A DNA stretch of 64,000 nt, from positions 5,642,001-5,706,000 of the forward strand of contig NZ_CP076607.1 in assembly GCF_018966525.1 (NCBI RefSeq), written 5' to 3'. Source of the DNA: Paenibacillus sophorae. GTDB taxonomy: Bacteria > Bacillota > Bacilli > Paenibacillales > Paenibacillaceae. The notes under the pieces are model-generated. The model saw nothing but the letters and a program-made list of their open reading frames with translations, was not told where the DNA came from and ran no database searches. Below, one piece after another: positions 43,103-52,248 of the stretch. Position numbers and translations under genes: made by a program. Position 1 is the stretch's first letter. Each line of letters starts with the position of its first letter.

Positions 43103-43567
43103 TTATTTTTGATGCCCGGAGAATTGAATAACCTCATTCATACTACCAATCGATTCGACCGCCACTAGCGGATTCCAGAAGTCCCGATAGCGTGTAATGA
43201 GGCCGTCTTTCGTTTCGACTACACTGATGTACGTCTGATTGTAAGGGTTCCCCGTTTCTCTGTGCTTCCCGGTCGATTTGAACTCCGCAATCACAAGCTC
43301 GGGATCGACAGCCGGATGGAACTCCAGGTCTGTAAATTGCACCTCGAAATGTTTCGGGAAGTTCAGCATATATTCGTACATGTCGGCTTTACCTTGTTTG
43401 TATTCAGGAAATCCTGCCGGTCCGTAAGGGAATTCCAGGATACCGTCTTCGTGCCAAAGGTTGATCCACGCTTCAATATCTCCACCCGACAAATATTTCA
43501 AATGATTGCGAAATGCCTCTTGTGCCCGCTCGCGAATCGCTCCTGCTGTAAGTCCGTTGTTATTCAT
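43103..43567 (-). CDS. SnoaL-like / nuclear transport factor 2 family protein (PhzA/B-like)
   Basis: 154 residues forming a cone-shaped alpha+beta barrel: helices at the start (AQEAFRNHLKYLSGGDIEAWINLW), then HEDGILEFPYGPAGFP, VIAEFKSTGKH and YISVVETKDGLITRYRDFWNPL. The last segment is the typical PhzA/B-SnoaL ending. A small-molecule isomerase, cyclase or binding role is usual for the fold; the reaction is not predictable. GGAGG is 6-9 bases upstream. Two operator copies of the TetR type lie in its promoter region. Confidence 0.85.
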   Translation of the reverse strand: MNNNGLTAGAIRERAQEAFRNHLKYLSGGDIEAWINLWHEDGILEFPYGPAGFPEYKQGKADMYEYMLNFPKHFEVQFTDLEFHPAVDPELVIAEFKSTGKHRETGNPYNQTYISVVETKDGLITRYRDFWNPLVAVESIGSMNEVIQFSGHQK

Positions 43568-43589
43568 TTTATTTTCCTCCTTTTAATTT

Positions 43590-43603
43590 AGACTATTTAG
43601 TCT
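43590..43603 (-). promoter_or_regulatory. TetR operator copy 4 (best copy)
   Basis: agactatttagtct: arms AGACTA and TAGTCT, an almost perfect dyad; best representative of the five copies. It lies 23 bases upstream of the SnoaL-like gene start. Confidence 0.7.
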
Positions 43604-43699
43604 GTAATGTTCAAAAAAATAATATCTTACATTAAGTATTATAATTTTGTGCTGCAGTTCCTATTGACCACCTCCTTGTGATTCCATCTTATCCTTTTC

Positions 43700-43713
43700 A
43701 GATCATTTAGTCA
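43700..43713 (-). promoter_or_regulatory. TetR operator copy 5
   Basis: agatcatttagtca, about 110 bases upstream of copy 4, near a possible second promoter of the SnoaL-like gene (TTGACT on the minus strand at 43708-43713). Confidence 0.6.
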
Positions 43714-43777
43714 AGAATTATTTTTATTAATTTTAGGCAATGAAAAAGACCATTCCCATGAGGAACAGTCTCTCTGC

Positions 43778-44696
43778 TTAAGGGTGATAAACAGGGTAGG
43801 AATGGTCAGGATGATGCCTGAACACGATCGCCCAAGGCGCCCCTTTAACCACTTCCATTGTAGGTACGAAAGGACTTCTTCTTGCCATAAGCAGGAAAAA
43901 GATCGCGATCACCCCGGCGATAGCGGAAACGGGAATATTCAGGAACTCACTGACGAAGTACCCGGCCAGAAGAACCGCAAGGACAATCCAGGACTGCTTG
44001 AACATTTTCTTGTCCTTAATGGCGTCTTCGGGATTTTTTAGCTGTGAGCTGTTAAACTGTCTCGGGATGCTTTGGCGGAAAAAAGAGGTGCAAAACCAAG
44101 ATACTGGCCGCCAGGGAAAACAAGGTAGGCATAATCATATGCCCCGCGTATTCCATAAAGATAACTCCGAAGGAGTCGGCGGATACAATGTTGACCAGAT
44201 TGCTGACGACGAGGGGCAGTGAGGTTGTATCCGCAATAAATCCGCTGGCGATGATAAACGGAAACACCTTTTTCTCGTCAAAATTGAGCGCACGCACCAT
44301 GGCCAGCACAATCGGAGTCAGGATGAGCGCCGCACCGTCATTGGCAAAAAAGGCGGCCACCACCGCGCCAAGAATGGTGACATAGATGAACATCCGGATT
44401 CCGTTCCCACGCGCCGCTCTCGCCATATGTAGGGCAGCCCATTCGAAAAAGCGGATCTTATCAAGGATTAAGGAAATGAGAATGATCGCAATAAAAGCTA
44501 ACGTGGCATTCCATACAATCAGGGTAACATCGAGCACATCGTTAAAACTCACTACGCCCGCAAGCAGAGCCAAAATCGCCCCGCCGCATGCCGACCATCC
44601 AATCGATAAATTCCGGGGCTGCCAAATGACAAAGATTAAAGTAACAACAAAAATGAAACCCCCTAACAATACCGAAACCAATCCGCTGACGTCCAT
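43778..44696 (-). pseudogene. arsB: Arsenic efflux permease remnant, frameshifted and C-terminally truncated
   Basis: The first 214 codons from ATG 44696 encode ArsB/NhaD-type spans (VTLIFVIWQPRNLSIGWSAC, FFANDGAALILTPIVLAMV, GFIADTTSLPLVVSNLVNI), matching the N-half of ArsB. Near 44080 the frame shifts; the continuation reads IPRQFNSSQLKNPEDAIKDK, then FKQSWIVLAVLLAGYFVSEFL and VVKGAPWAIVF, and the homology breaks off with about 120 residues missing. Full-length ArsB is about 430 residues. The locus is therefore non-functional as an exporter unless another copy exists. Confidence 0.8.
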
Positions 44697-45226
44697 TTAT
44701 TCACATGAAATTCTCATGCCTTTCTTACCCAGCTCTTCCAGTGCATGATCTTGTGAAGGAACGAAGGCAATCAATTTTTGAATGAGTTCACGCTGAGCGC
44801 TGCTCGGATTAACCGAATAAAAAATCCACTGGCCTTTCCGGTTCTCCTTGACCAACCCCGCATCTTTCAGCTTCCGCAAATGCTGGCTGACTGACGGCTG
44901 ACTCGTCTTGAAAATCTCAACAAGCTCGCATACGAGGGTTTATCCTCCACATTCAAGGAGTAGTATACCCACTGCCTGCGTCTCGTCTCATTGACAATGC
45001 CCTGAGCTTTTAACTTTCTCAAGTGCTGGCTTACGCCTGGCTGCGACATATTTAAGATTCCGACCAAATCGCAGACACACCATTCTTTGTCTTTCAGCAG
45101 GCCAAGGATCGTCAGTCTGGTTCTGTCGCCTAATAATTTGAGCTTGTCGGCCATATCCACATTGAACATATGCACAGTCCTCTCGAGTGTACGAACGTAA
45201 TGCTTTAATATTAAAATTCCTATCAT
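44697..45226 (-). pseudogene. arsR: Two ArsR-family repressor genes fused by an internal deletion
   Basis: The first frame (ATG 45226) encodes a winged helix of the ArsR type: LGDRTRLTILGLLKDKEWCVCDLVGIL with the metal-binding CVCDL, then SQPGVSQHLRKLKAQGIV and QWVYYSLNVEDKP. From about 44940 a different ArsR continues in another frame: CELVEIFKTSQPSVSQHLRKL, KGQWIFYSVNPSSAQREL, to a TAA at 44697. The first lost its C-terminus and the second its N-terminus. The site of joining is near identical sequence in the two, consistent with deletion between tandem paralogues. The first protein keeps its DNA-binding helices and might still bind. Confidence 0.7.
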
Positions 45227-45270
45227 TTAAAATCAAGAAAGGTACAGTTAGGCGTGCGGGTTAAATTACA

Positions 45271-45312
45271 AAAAAACCTCGCCGAAAGCTTGAATCGCTC
45301 TCTTCGAGGTTC
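45271..45312 (-). terminator. Terminator of the catabolic operon
   Basis: Minus strand: AACCTCG and CGAGGTT with a loop of imperfect pairing, followed by TTTTTTG; it starts 13 bases after the last stop codon of the operon (45325). Confidence 0.8.
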
Positions 45313-45324
45313 CTATGCCGATGC

Positions 45325-46224
45325 TTATGCTATGATGCCGGTCTGCTGCAGGGTGCGTGCGATATCCGCTCGGGCTTCTTCCCCCAGCGTACGGAAAGGC
45401 GCCCGGACCGGTCCCGAAGGCAGGCCGATAATATCCAGCGCGGCCTTGACCATCGCGGGCTGTCCGTACTTGCGGGCCAGATCCCGGATCGGCTGCCAGC
45501 GGTAATACCGCTCCAGGGCGAGGGCATTTTCGCCTTGCTGAAATTCGTTGTAGAGCGCGACGAACTCGGAAGTCATGAAGTTGGCGTTCGTGGATGTGCA
45601 GCCAGGCAAGCCGGAAGCCAGTCCGCCAAGGATAAGGCCGTCCGAACCGCACATAACCGAGATGTCTTTACCTGCGTATGCGACAGTCCGCACCAGCGCA
45701 TGCAAATCCGTAGCGCCCTGCTTGACTCCGGCGACGTTGTCAAGCTTGGCCAACTCGGCGATTTCTTCCGGCGACAGATGGACGCCGATGCTCGCGCTGT
45801 TGTAGATGAAAATCGGCAATTCGGCCGCTTCGTTCAGAAGCTGGAAGTGATACAGAATATCCTGCGGCCGCACCTCCGATACATACGGAGGCGTTACCAT
45901 CACGCCGTCGGCTCCGGCCAGCTTGGCCGCATGCGCCAGCTCGCTGGCTTCGTCGGTTCCGCTGGCCGCCGTGCAGCAGACCAGCGGAACCCGGCCGGCT
46001 ACCGCGTCCGCAGCAGCGGTGAACAACTGCTTCCGTTCGTCGATCGTCAGGCTCGGATACTCCGCGTAGGTGCCCCCGACAATAACGCCGTGAGCGCCAG
46101 AGGCGATATAGTGGTCGATATTCCGCCGCAGCGCGGCCGGATCGAAGGCGAGCGTATCCGTCATCGGAGTGATGGCGAGCACGTAAATTCCTTTAAGCTT
46201 ATCTTTCAAATCAGTTGTGGACAT
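45325..46224 (-). CDS. Dihydrodipicolinate synthase / N-acetylneuraminate lyase family protein
   Basis: 299 residues from ATG 46224 (AAAGGAGG upstream; the longer frame extends into the aminotransferase gene). It has the DHDPS family barrel: AITPMTDTLAFD, GTYAEYPSLTIDERKQL (where GTTGE is usual), the catalytic Tyr in PIFIYNSAS and Schiff-base Lys in NVAGVKQGATDL. The GTYAE replacement of the GTTGE pyruvate/aldehyde motif argues against a true DapA. It probably cleaves or condenses a 2-oxo acid in the operon's pathway. Last gene of the operon. Confidence 0.88.
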   Translation of the reverse strand: MSTTDLKDKLKGIYVLAITPMTDTLAFDPAALRRNIDHYIASGAHGVIVGGTYAEYPSLTIDERKQLFTAAADAVAGRVPLVCCTAASGTDEASELAHAAKLAGADGVMVTPPYVSEVRPQDILYHFQLLNEAAELPIFIYNSASIGVHLSPEEIAELAKLDNVAGVKQGATDLHALVRTVAYAGKDISVMCGSDGLILGGLASGLPGCTSTNANFMTSEFVALYNEFQQGENALALERYYRWQPIRDLARKYGQPAMVKAALDIIGLPSGPVRAPFRTLGEEARADIARTLQQTGIIA

Positions 46225-46241
46225 GTCTTGAACTTCCTCCT

Positions 46242-47444
46242 TTATTTGCTCCCTAGAAGCGACTCCATGGCCGCGATTCCGCTCTCCATCTCGTCCCGGG
46301 AAACGGCATAAGACAGGCGGATATGATACGGGCTGCCGAACCCGGTTCCCGGCATCACCGCAACTCCGGCCTTCGTCAGCAGGATATCCGCCAGATCGTC
46401 GGCGGTGGATATGATTCGTCCCTCCAAGGTTTGGCCGCGCCAGGCGGAGGCGTCCACCCACACATAGAAAGCGCCGTCCGGCACGCTGCACTCCAGCCCC
46501 TTGATCCGGCGAACCCCTTCGACCAGAATGCCGCAGCGCGCGGCGTATTCATCCCGGATTTCCGTCAGATCGTCTTGAGGACCGTCAATAGCTGCAAGCG
46601 CCGCTTGTTGGGCAATGGATGACGGGTTGCTCGTCGTATGGGACTGCAGACGAAGCATTGCCCCGGTAACAGCCGCCGGTGCTGCCGAATAACCGATTCT
46701 CCAGCCGGTCATCCCGTACGACTTGGACACCGCGTTGATCACGACAGTCCGCTCCCGCATACCGGGAAATGATGCGATGCTCGTATATCCTTCCGGCTTA
46801 AATACAAATGCGGAATACACCTCGTCGCTGATGACCCAAAGATCCCGCTCGCGGCAGAACTCGGCAAGCCTCAACAGCTCATCTGCGCTGTATACCGCGC
46901 CGGAAGGGTTGTTCGGCTGGTTGAGAATCAGCAGACGGGTCGACTCGTTCACCAAAGGCGCAAGTGTCTCCGGCGTCACTTTGTATCCGGCGGAAGCATC
47001 GGTCTGAACGAAGACCGGCTTGGCGCCGGCGAATTTAACCTGCTCGGGAAACGACACCCAATACGGAACCGGGATCAGCACCTCGTCTCCCGGCCGGCAC
47101 AGCGTGCAAATCGCGTTGAACAACGCATGCTTGCCTCCAACGGTAACTACAATATCCCCAGGTTCATAGCTGAGTCCCATATCCCGGTGAAGCGCTCTGC
47201 ATATCGCTTCGCGCAGTGGCAGAATGCCGCTCGTGTCGGTGTATCCCGTGAAATTATCTTGAATCGCCTGAATCGCGGCAGCTTTGGCCCGGTCAGGCGT
47301 TGGAAAGTCCGGCTGTCCGAGGCCTAAGCGGTACACGGTTCGGCCTTCCCGCTGATACTGTGCCACCGTGGACTCCAGCATTGCAGTCGGGGACGGCAGG
47401 ACACGCTCCACCCAATCCGCCAACTGAATATGTTGGTTTAACAA
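46242..47444 (-). CDS. Class I/II pyridoxal-phosphate aminotransferase (aspartate aminotransferase-like)
   Basis: 400 residues. PLP Lys in NAVSKSYGMTGWRIGY; NQPNNPSG and SDEVYSAF are the canonical N and D/Y residues; Arg near the C-terminus in HIRLSYAVSRDEM binds the substrate carboxylate. It transfers the amino group of an amino acid to a 2-oxo acid in the cytoplasm. It is followed by the lyase gene after 17 bp and preceded by the M20 hydrolase gene after 19 bp. In this operon it probably acts on the amino acid released by the M20/M24/nitrilase enzymes. Confidence 0.92.
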   Translation of the reverse strand: MLNQHIQLADWVERVLPSPTAMLESTVAQYQREGRTVYRLGLGQPDFPTPDRAKAAAIQAIQDNFTGYTDTSGILPLREAICRALHRDMGLSYEPGDIVVTVGGKHALFNAICTLCRPGDEVLIPVPYWVSFPEQVKFAGAKPVFVQTDASAGYKVTPETLAPLVNESTRLLILNQPNNPSGAVYSADELLRLAEFCRERDLWVISDEVYSAFVFKPEGYTSIASFPGMRERTVVINAVSKSYGMTGWRIGYSAAPAAVTGAMLRLQSHTTSNPSSIAQQAALAAIDGPQDDLTEIRDEYAARCGILVEGVRRIKGLECSVPDGAFYVWVDASAWRGQTLEGRIISTADDLADILLTKAGVAVMPGTGFGSPYHIRLSYAVSRDEMESGIAAMESLLGSK

Positions 47445-47463
47445 CGTCCATCACCTCTTCTGT

Positions 47464-48645
47464 TTATCTGTACGAGCCTGCGACTTCCACCGCAATGGAA
47501 GCGTAGACCCGTGTTGCATTCTCCAGTTCTGACAATGTCACCCACTCGTCGATTTTATGAGCCACGCTGAAATCACCTGGTCCGTATATGACGGAAGGAA
47601 TTCCCCGTTTGACGAAGTGGGTCATATCGCAATTGGCCGTAAGGCCCGTAAGTTCCGGCTTATGTCCGTATACCCGTTCGATCGCTGCGGAAGCCAGCTC
47701 GACCATCGGATGATCTGGGCGGGTTTCCGACGCCACTCCGGTCGTCGGAACGAGCCGGTCGATGCGGACCCTGCCGTCCAGCGCGGGCAGACCGGCGATG
47801 ATCTGCTCGATCTCCCGCAGAGCGTCATCTTCCGCTTCGCCGGGAATAAGCCGGCGGTCGATCAGCGCCTCGCAGCGGTCGGGAATCATCGATTCCTTGA
47901 TTCCCCCGTTAATGACCGTGACGGACAGGGTCGACTGTCCCGTTAACGGATGCAGCCGCTTCGTCAGCTCCTGCTCGGCGAAGTCTTCAAGCGCCACAAG
48001 GGTGCGCGCCATAAGGGACACGGCATTGACGCCAAGGTGAGGCGTTGACGAATGGGCCGAAACCCCTTCGGCCGCCAGCACCGGGCGTATGCTGCCCCGG
48101 TGCGCAATCGCGAGCTTGCCGTCAGTCGCCTCGCCGATCACCGCCAGATCGCCGTGCAGATCGTCCGGGAGCCTGCGGGCTCCCAGGCTCGCCGCCTCTT
48201 CATCCACGACCGCCGCAAGCACGATGTCCCCAGGAAGCTGTGCGCCGGATGCGGCAATCGCTTCGACGGCAGCCATCATGGCGGCCAAAGGTCCCTTCGC
48301 ATCCATTACGCCCCGGCCGTAGACCCGGTCACCCTTGCGGAGCATGGTGAACGGATCGGAGCTCCAGCCTTCGCCGGCCGGCACGACATCCATATGCGTA
48401 TTCAGAATAATCGTCTTCCCGCCGCCCGTGCCTTTCAGGCGCGCGATCACATTCGGCCGTCCCGGCTCGATCTCCTGAAGCTCGACTTCACAGCCCGCTT
48501 CCCGCATGATTTTGGCGACATAATCAGCCGCCTCTCCTTCCGTTCCGCTTGGGTTCACGCTTTGAAAGCGGATCAGATCGGCCAGTATCTCGACCGTCCG
48601 CTCGGGGCGGATCACCGGTTCTACCGTGCGAAGATCCTCGCTCAT
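47464..48645 (-). CDS. M20 family metallohydrolase (ArgE/DapE-type)
   Basis: 393 residues from ATG 48645, whose ATGA overlaps the SDR stop. Metal ligands: His in NTHMDVVPAGEGW, Asp in YGRGVMDAKGP, Glu in AVVDEEAASLG and the distal HKIDEW; a dimerisation domain lies between. The family hydrolyses N-acyl amino acids or dipeptides with two zinc ions. It is consistent with deacylation of an intermediate before the aminotransferase. Succinyl-diaminopimelate desuccinylase is the nearest general class but specificity is open. Confidence 0.9.
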   Translation of the reverse strand: MSEDLRTVEPVIRPERTVEILADLIRFQSVNPSGTEGEAADYVAKIMREAGCEVELQEIEPGRPNVIARLKGTGGGKTIILNTHMDVVPAGEGWSSDPFTMLRKGDRVYGRGVMDAKGPLAAMMAAVEAIAASGAQLPGDIVLAAVVDEEAASLGARRLPDDLHGDLAVIGEATDGKLAIAHRGSIRPVLAAEGVSAHSSTPHLGVNAVSLMARTLVALEDFAEQELTKRLHPLTGQSTLSVTVINGGIKESMIPDRCEALIDRRLIPGEAEDDALREIEQIIAGLPALDGRVRIDRLVPTTGVASETRPDHPMVELASAAIERVYGHKPELTGLTANCDMTHFVKRGIPSVIYGPGDFSVAHKIDEWVTLSELENATRVYASIAVEVAGSYR

Positions 48646-49427
48646 AGCGATTTCACCATCCCGCCGTCCACCAGCAGCGTCTGGCCGGTTACATAGCTCG
48701 CTCCGTCCGAGCACAGAAAAGCCACTACGCGGGCGAATTCATCCGGCTGCCCGTAGCGCCCGAGCGGAATCTGCTTCTCGCTCTGCGCCTTTATCGCTTC
48801 CGGGGTAACCCCTGCCTTGTCCGCCCGAATCCGGTCCAGGGAACGGACCCGATCCGTGTCGATCCGGCCCGGAGCCACCGTATTCACCCGGATGCCGTAC
48901 GGGGCAAGTTCTTCCGCCAGCGTCTTGCCAAGTCCGGCTACGCCGGTCCGCATCACATTGGAGAGCGTCAGCCCAGGGATGGGCTGCTTGACCGAGGATG
49001 AAGCCAGATTGACGATTGCGCCGCCCTGTTCCTTCAAGTGCGGAAGCGCACCCTGGACAAGACGTACCACGCTCAGCACGTTAAGCTCATAGGCGTACTG
49101 CCAGTCTTCCTCTTTGAGCGACTCAAAGGTCCCGGCGGGAGGACCGCCCGCATTGGTGACGAGAATATGCAGCCCGCCAAATTCACCGACCGTCTCTTCC
49201 ACGCAGCGAAACAGGTCCGATGCGGAGCAGACGTCAGCCTGAAGGCCGAGTGCGGGCATTCCCGTTTCGGCGGTGATTTCCGCAGCCACATCTTTAGCCT
49301 CTGCACCATTTCGGCTGAACAGCGCCACCTTCGCACCGCCGCGCGCCAGCTCGAACGCCACGGCGCGGCCGAGACCCTTGCTTGCCGCCGCTACCAGCGC
49401 GATCTTCCCAGCGAATTGTCCACTCAT
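48642..49427 (-). CDS. SDR family oxidoreductase, divergent subgroup without the classical Tyr-Lys pair
   Basis: 261 residues. Rossmann start KIALVAAASKGLGRAVAFEL, NAGG motif in LVTNAGGPPAG, and C-terminal SYVTGQTLLVDGGMVKSL. At the catalytic site the Ser is present (NLASSSVKQP) but the usual YxxxK is replaced by LSNVMR, a feature of one SDR subgroup that often retains NAD(P) binding. Whether it reduces, or is a binding or regulatory protein, is uncertain. It overlaps the genes on both sides by four bases (ATGA), so the three are made in a tight translational chain. Confidence 0.88.
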   Translation of the reverse strand: MSGQFAGKIALVAAASKGLGRAVAFELARGGAKVALFSRNGAEAKDVAAEITAETGMPALGLQADVCSASDLFRCVEETVGEFGGLHILVTNAGGPPAGTFESLKEEDWQYAYELNVLSVVRLVQGALPHLKEQGGAIVNLASSSVKQPIPGLTLSNVMRTGVAGLGKTLAEELAPYGIRVNTVAPGRIDTDRVRSLDRIRADKAGVTPEAIKAQSEKQIPLGRYGQPDEFARVVAFLCSDGASYVTGQTLLVDGGMVKSL

Positions 49428-50599
49428 GATTTTACCCCCTTCGCTAGGGTCAGCTCGCGCGGCAGCTTGGTCAGCACTTCGCAGCCGGTTTCCGTCACCA
49501 GGATCGTCTCGCTGAATCCGACGCCGTAGCGGTTCGGAACCCGAAGGGCCGGCGGAATGTGGAAGACCATACCCGGCAGAAGTATGCGGTCATCGTCCCG
49601 CTGAAGGCTCATAATATGGCCTTCTCCCCAGTCCGGCGCAAAAGCGACGCCGATCGAATAGCCGGTCCGTTTGCGGAACTGCTCGTACAGCCCTGCACGT
49701 TCGATCGTTCCCCGGCAGGCTTCGTCCACCTCTCCGGCGGTAACGCCCGGACGGACGGCTTCAATCGCGGCGTTCAAGGAAGCGATGCACACCTCGGTCA
49801 CCCGTTTGATTTCATCGGTTGGCGTACCGGTATAGGCCGCCCGCATCAGCGCGCCGTGGTACCGGTTGCGGGCCCCTGCCACTTCCAGCAGAAGCGTCTC
49901 CCCGTCGCCGATCACCTTGTGTCCCCATGCTGCATGCATGTTGCCCGAACGGTAGCCGGAGGAGATGAACGGCTCCATCCCCAAATACTCACCCCCGGCC
50001 AAAATCATGCCGGAGAACATCGCCGCGGCGGCCTCGTCCTCATTCACTCCCGCCCGGATTGCATCCAGCCCGGCCTGCATCGAACGGTCGGCCACCGTGC
50101 AGGCTTCGCGGATGTACGCAATTTCCGCCGGAGATTTGATGACCCGGAACGCTTCAACCGTCCCTTGGGCATCCATGAGCCGGAAATCGCCAAGCATTTT
50201 CTCAAACTTCTGATAGTTGCGGACAGGCAGGAACCAGGAGCCCGTCTCCAGGCCAATCGCACCGGGAGCGATGCCGATCTCTCTGACCGTATCCGCGGTC
50301 AAAGCAACCGGATCGTTCGTATCGTCATAGGTTCTGACCTGGCTTTCAGGCAGCCAGCTGTAGGTTTGAACGTTGGAAAGCTCGCCTCTGCGAAGCACAA
50401 GCACCGGATCGCCGGAAGCCGGCACGACCAGGCATTGGTACATATAATAGCCCGGGCTCTGATAGCCGGTCAGATAAAAAATATTCTCAGGGGTGTGAAT
50501 CAGCATTCCGTTCAGCCCCTTGAGTCCGAGCTCGCGTTGTACATTTTGAAGACGGATATTAAATTCATCCCTGGAAAATACCAATGATGTGGCGCTCAA
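49424..50599 (-). CDS. M24 (Xaa-Pro peptidase fold) protein, DoeA/EutD ectoine-hydrolase-like
   Basis: 391 residues. The N-terminal creatinase-like domain (LNGMLIHTPENIFYLTGYQSPG, VLVLRRGELSNVQTY) is followed by the pita-bread catalytic domain. The metal ligands of true aminopeptidases (D, D, H, E, E) are not conserved: LLLEVAGARNRYHGAL appears where the D...D pair is expected. The segment RTGYSIGVAFAPDWGEGH and MVFHIPPALRVP are features that I associate with DoeA/EutD-type cyclic-amidine hydrolases (ectoine, hydroxyectoine). This suggests metal-free ring opening of an amidine or lactam rather than peptide cleavage; the analogy is inferred. Confidence 0.75.
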   Translation of the reverse strand: MSATSLVFSRDEFNIRLQNVQRELGLKGLNGMLIHTPENIFYLTGYQSPGYYMYQCLVVPASGDPVLVLRRGELSNVQTYSWLPESQVRTYDDTNDPVALTADTVREIGIAPGAIGLETGSWFLPVRNYQKFEKMLGDFRLMDAQGTVEAFRVIKSPAEIAYIREACTVADRSMQAGLDAIRAGVNEDEAAAAMFSGMILAGGEYLGMEPFISSGYRSGNMHAAWGHKVIGDGETLLLEVAGARNRYHGALMRAAYTGTPTDEIKRVTEVCIASLNAAIEAVRPGVTAGEVDEACRGTIERAGLYEQFRKRTGYSIGVAFAPDWGEGHIMSLQRDDDRILLPGMVFHIPPALRVPNRYGVGFSETILVTETGCEVLTKLPRELTLAKGVKS

Positions 50600-50632
50600 T
50601 ATGGTCTACCCCTTTCCCTGAACTCATCGTTT

Positions 50633-51439
50633 TCAAGCCTGATAGCCGTAAGTGTCCATTCTTAAATCCCTTAAATACGGTGTGAGCTTGGAGCATTCGT
50701 CCGCTTCATCCAGATCGATCTCCAGCACCTGCATGCCCTCTTCATTCAAAATTCCACTAAGGATCAGTTCACCCCGTGGATTCGCGAGCTTATTGTTGCC
50801 GAACAACCGAAGTCCGCCTTCGCGGCTCACCCCGTTGATGCCAGCCACAAAACAAGTATTTTCAAGCGCCCTTGCCGGATAATAAATATCCCATCTGTGC
50901 TTATCTTCCAGCGAAAACGCGGATGGCGTGACGATCAGCTTCGCCCCTTGCAGTGCAAGAGTGCGCGCAGCCTCCGGGAAACCCGCATCGTAACAAATCA
51001 GGACGCCGAGCTTGCCGAAATCGAGTTCATACGGAGCACAAACGTCCCCGGGTTTAAAAACCTTCCTTTCATCCTCCCACAGATGAACCTTGCTGTACGT
51101 TCCCGCAAGCTCTCCGTTTCGCCTTATAATAACGGCGCCATTGGCGATCCCGCCTTCACTCCGTTTAAGGGCCATCGGGATTACTATGTTGATGTTATGC
51201 GTCCGGGCGGCTTCCCGGAATGCCCCGACAGTTAAACCGCCGGTATCCTCGGCCAGCTCATGATAGCGGCCGCCGATGACGTCGGTATCGTACCCGGTGA
51301 CGAACAGCTCCGGGAACACGATCAGATCGGCTCCCTCCCGCGAAGCCTGTTCAACGAACTTCAGGCCTTTACGGACATTCGCGGCAACATCCATCAGTGC
51401 GCTTTCGAACTGCACAAGCGCCAGTTTAACAGTTGCCAA
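50633..51439 (-). CDS. Carbon-nitrogen hydrolase (nitrilase superfamily)
   Basis: About 268 residues from a TTG at 51439 preceded by AAAGGGGGGAG; an ATG at 51460 is the alternative, but family homology starts with VKLALVQFES. Catalytic triad: Glu in FPELFVTGYDTD, Lys in YSKVHLWEDER, Cys in LGVLICYDAGFPEAAR. It hydrolyses an amide (amidase or N-carbamoyl type) in the cytoplasm. It sits between the ABC ATPase gene (63 bp gap) and the M24 gene, so the operon's substrate probably carries an amide or ureido group. Confidence 0.88.
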   Translation of the reverse strand: MATVKLALVQFESALMDVAANVRKGLKFVEQASREGADLIVFPELFVTGYDTDVIGGRYHELAEDTGGLTVGAFREAARTHNINIVIPMALKRSEGGIANGAVIIRRNGELAGTYSKVHLWEDERKVFKPGDVCAPYELDFGKLGVLICYDAGFPEAARTLALQGAKLIVTPSAFSLEDKHRWDIYYPARALENTCFVAGINGVSREGGLRLFGNNKLANPRGELILSGILNEEGMQVLEIDLDEADECSKLTPYLRDLRMDTYGYQA

Positions 51440-51502
51440 GCGTCTCCCCCCTTTAAGCATGAATTCCTCAGTTCAAACAGCTGATACTCAGCCTTTGTCC
51501 CT

Positions 51503-52219
51503 TCAGTACTGCGTAATCTGGTTAAGGAACTGCGCCAGACGGGGATGCTTGCCGGCTTCTTCCATCTGCGATGAAGGCAGGTCTTCGACAACCTTTCCCT
51601 GGTCCATAAAGATGATGCGGTCGCCTACCCGGCGCGCGAATTCCATTTCATGCGTAACGATGACGACGGTCATGCCGTCTCTGGCGAGATCTGAGATCAC
51701 GTCCAGAACCTCGGCCGTCATCTCGGGATCAAGCGCCGAGGTAGGCTCGTCGAACAGCATCAGCTTCGGATTCATGGCAAGCGCCCGCGCAATCGCGATA
51801 CGCTGCTGCTGCCCTCCGGACAGCTGTTCGGGATAATGCTCCGCCCGGTCTTTCAGACGTACCCGTTCCAGCAATTGAACCGCGCGCGCCCGGACCTCAT
51901 TCTCTTTTTCCCTGCGCACTACTTTCGGAGCCAGCATAATATTCTGGATCGCGTTCAGGTGCTGGAACAGATCGAACGATTGAAAAACCATGCCGATCTC
52001 TGCCCGCGCGTGCCGCGATCCGCCCACATCCTGTCCATTGTACAGAATCTGTCCGCCGTCAATGGGTTCAAGCCCCGCCATGCATCTCAGCAGTGTTGAC
52101 TTGCCGGAGCCGGAAGGTCCGATAATAACCACCCGCTCGCCCTCGCGGATATCGAGGGAGACCTCTTTTAGGATCGGATCACCATGGTATTGCTTGGACA
52201 CCTGCTCGATTTGCAGCAC
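51503..52219 (-). CDS. Polar amino acid ABC transporter ATP-binding protein
   Basis: 238 residues. Walker A GPSGSGKST, Q-loop VFQSFDLFQHLN, signature LSGGQQQR, Walker B LMLFDEPTSALDPEM, His switch VTHEMEFA. The PAAT-type Q-loop (FQSFNLFPHLT-like) and the 238-residue length fit the GlnQ/HisP group. It energises the permease encoded just upstream. GGAGGC precedes ATG 52219. Confidence 0.92.
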   Translation of the reverse strand: MLQIEQVSKQYHGDPILKEVSLDIREGERVVIIGPSGSGKSTLLRCMAGLEPIDGGQILYNGQDVGGSRHARAEIGMVFQSFDLFQHLNAIQNIMLAPKVVRREKENEVRARAVQLLERVRLKDRAEHYPEQLSGGQQQRIAIARALAMNPKLMLFDEPTSALDPEMTAEVLDVISDLARDGMTVVIVTHEMEFARRVGDRIIFMDQGKVVEDLPSSQMEEAGKHPRLAQFLNQITQY

Positions 52220-52248
52220 AATGTTCAGCCTCCTTTCCGTTTTTCAAG

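Noticed and set aside
49559..50587. 342-codon plus-strand ORF opposite the M24 gene
   Set aside because: Antisense shadow of a GC-rich gene; Arg/His-rich translation and no ribosome binding site.
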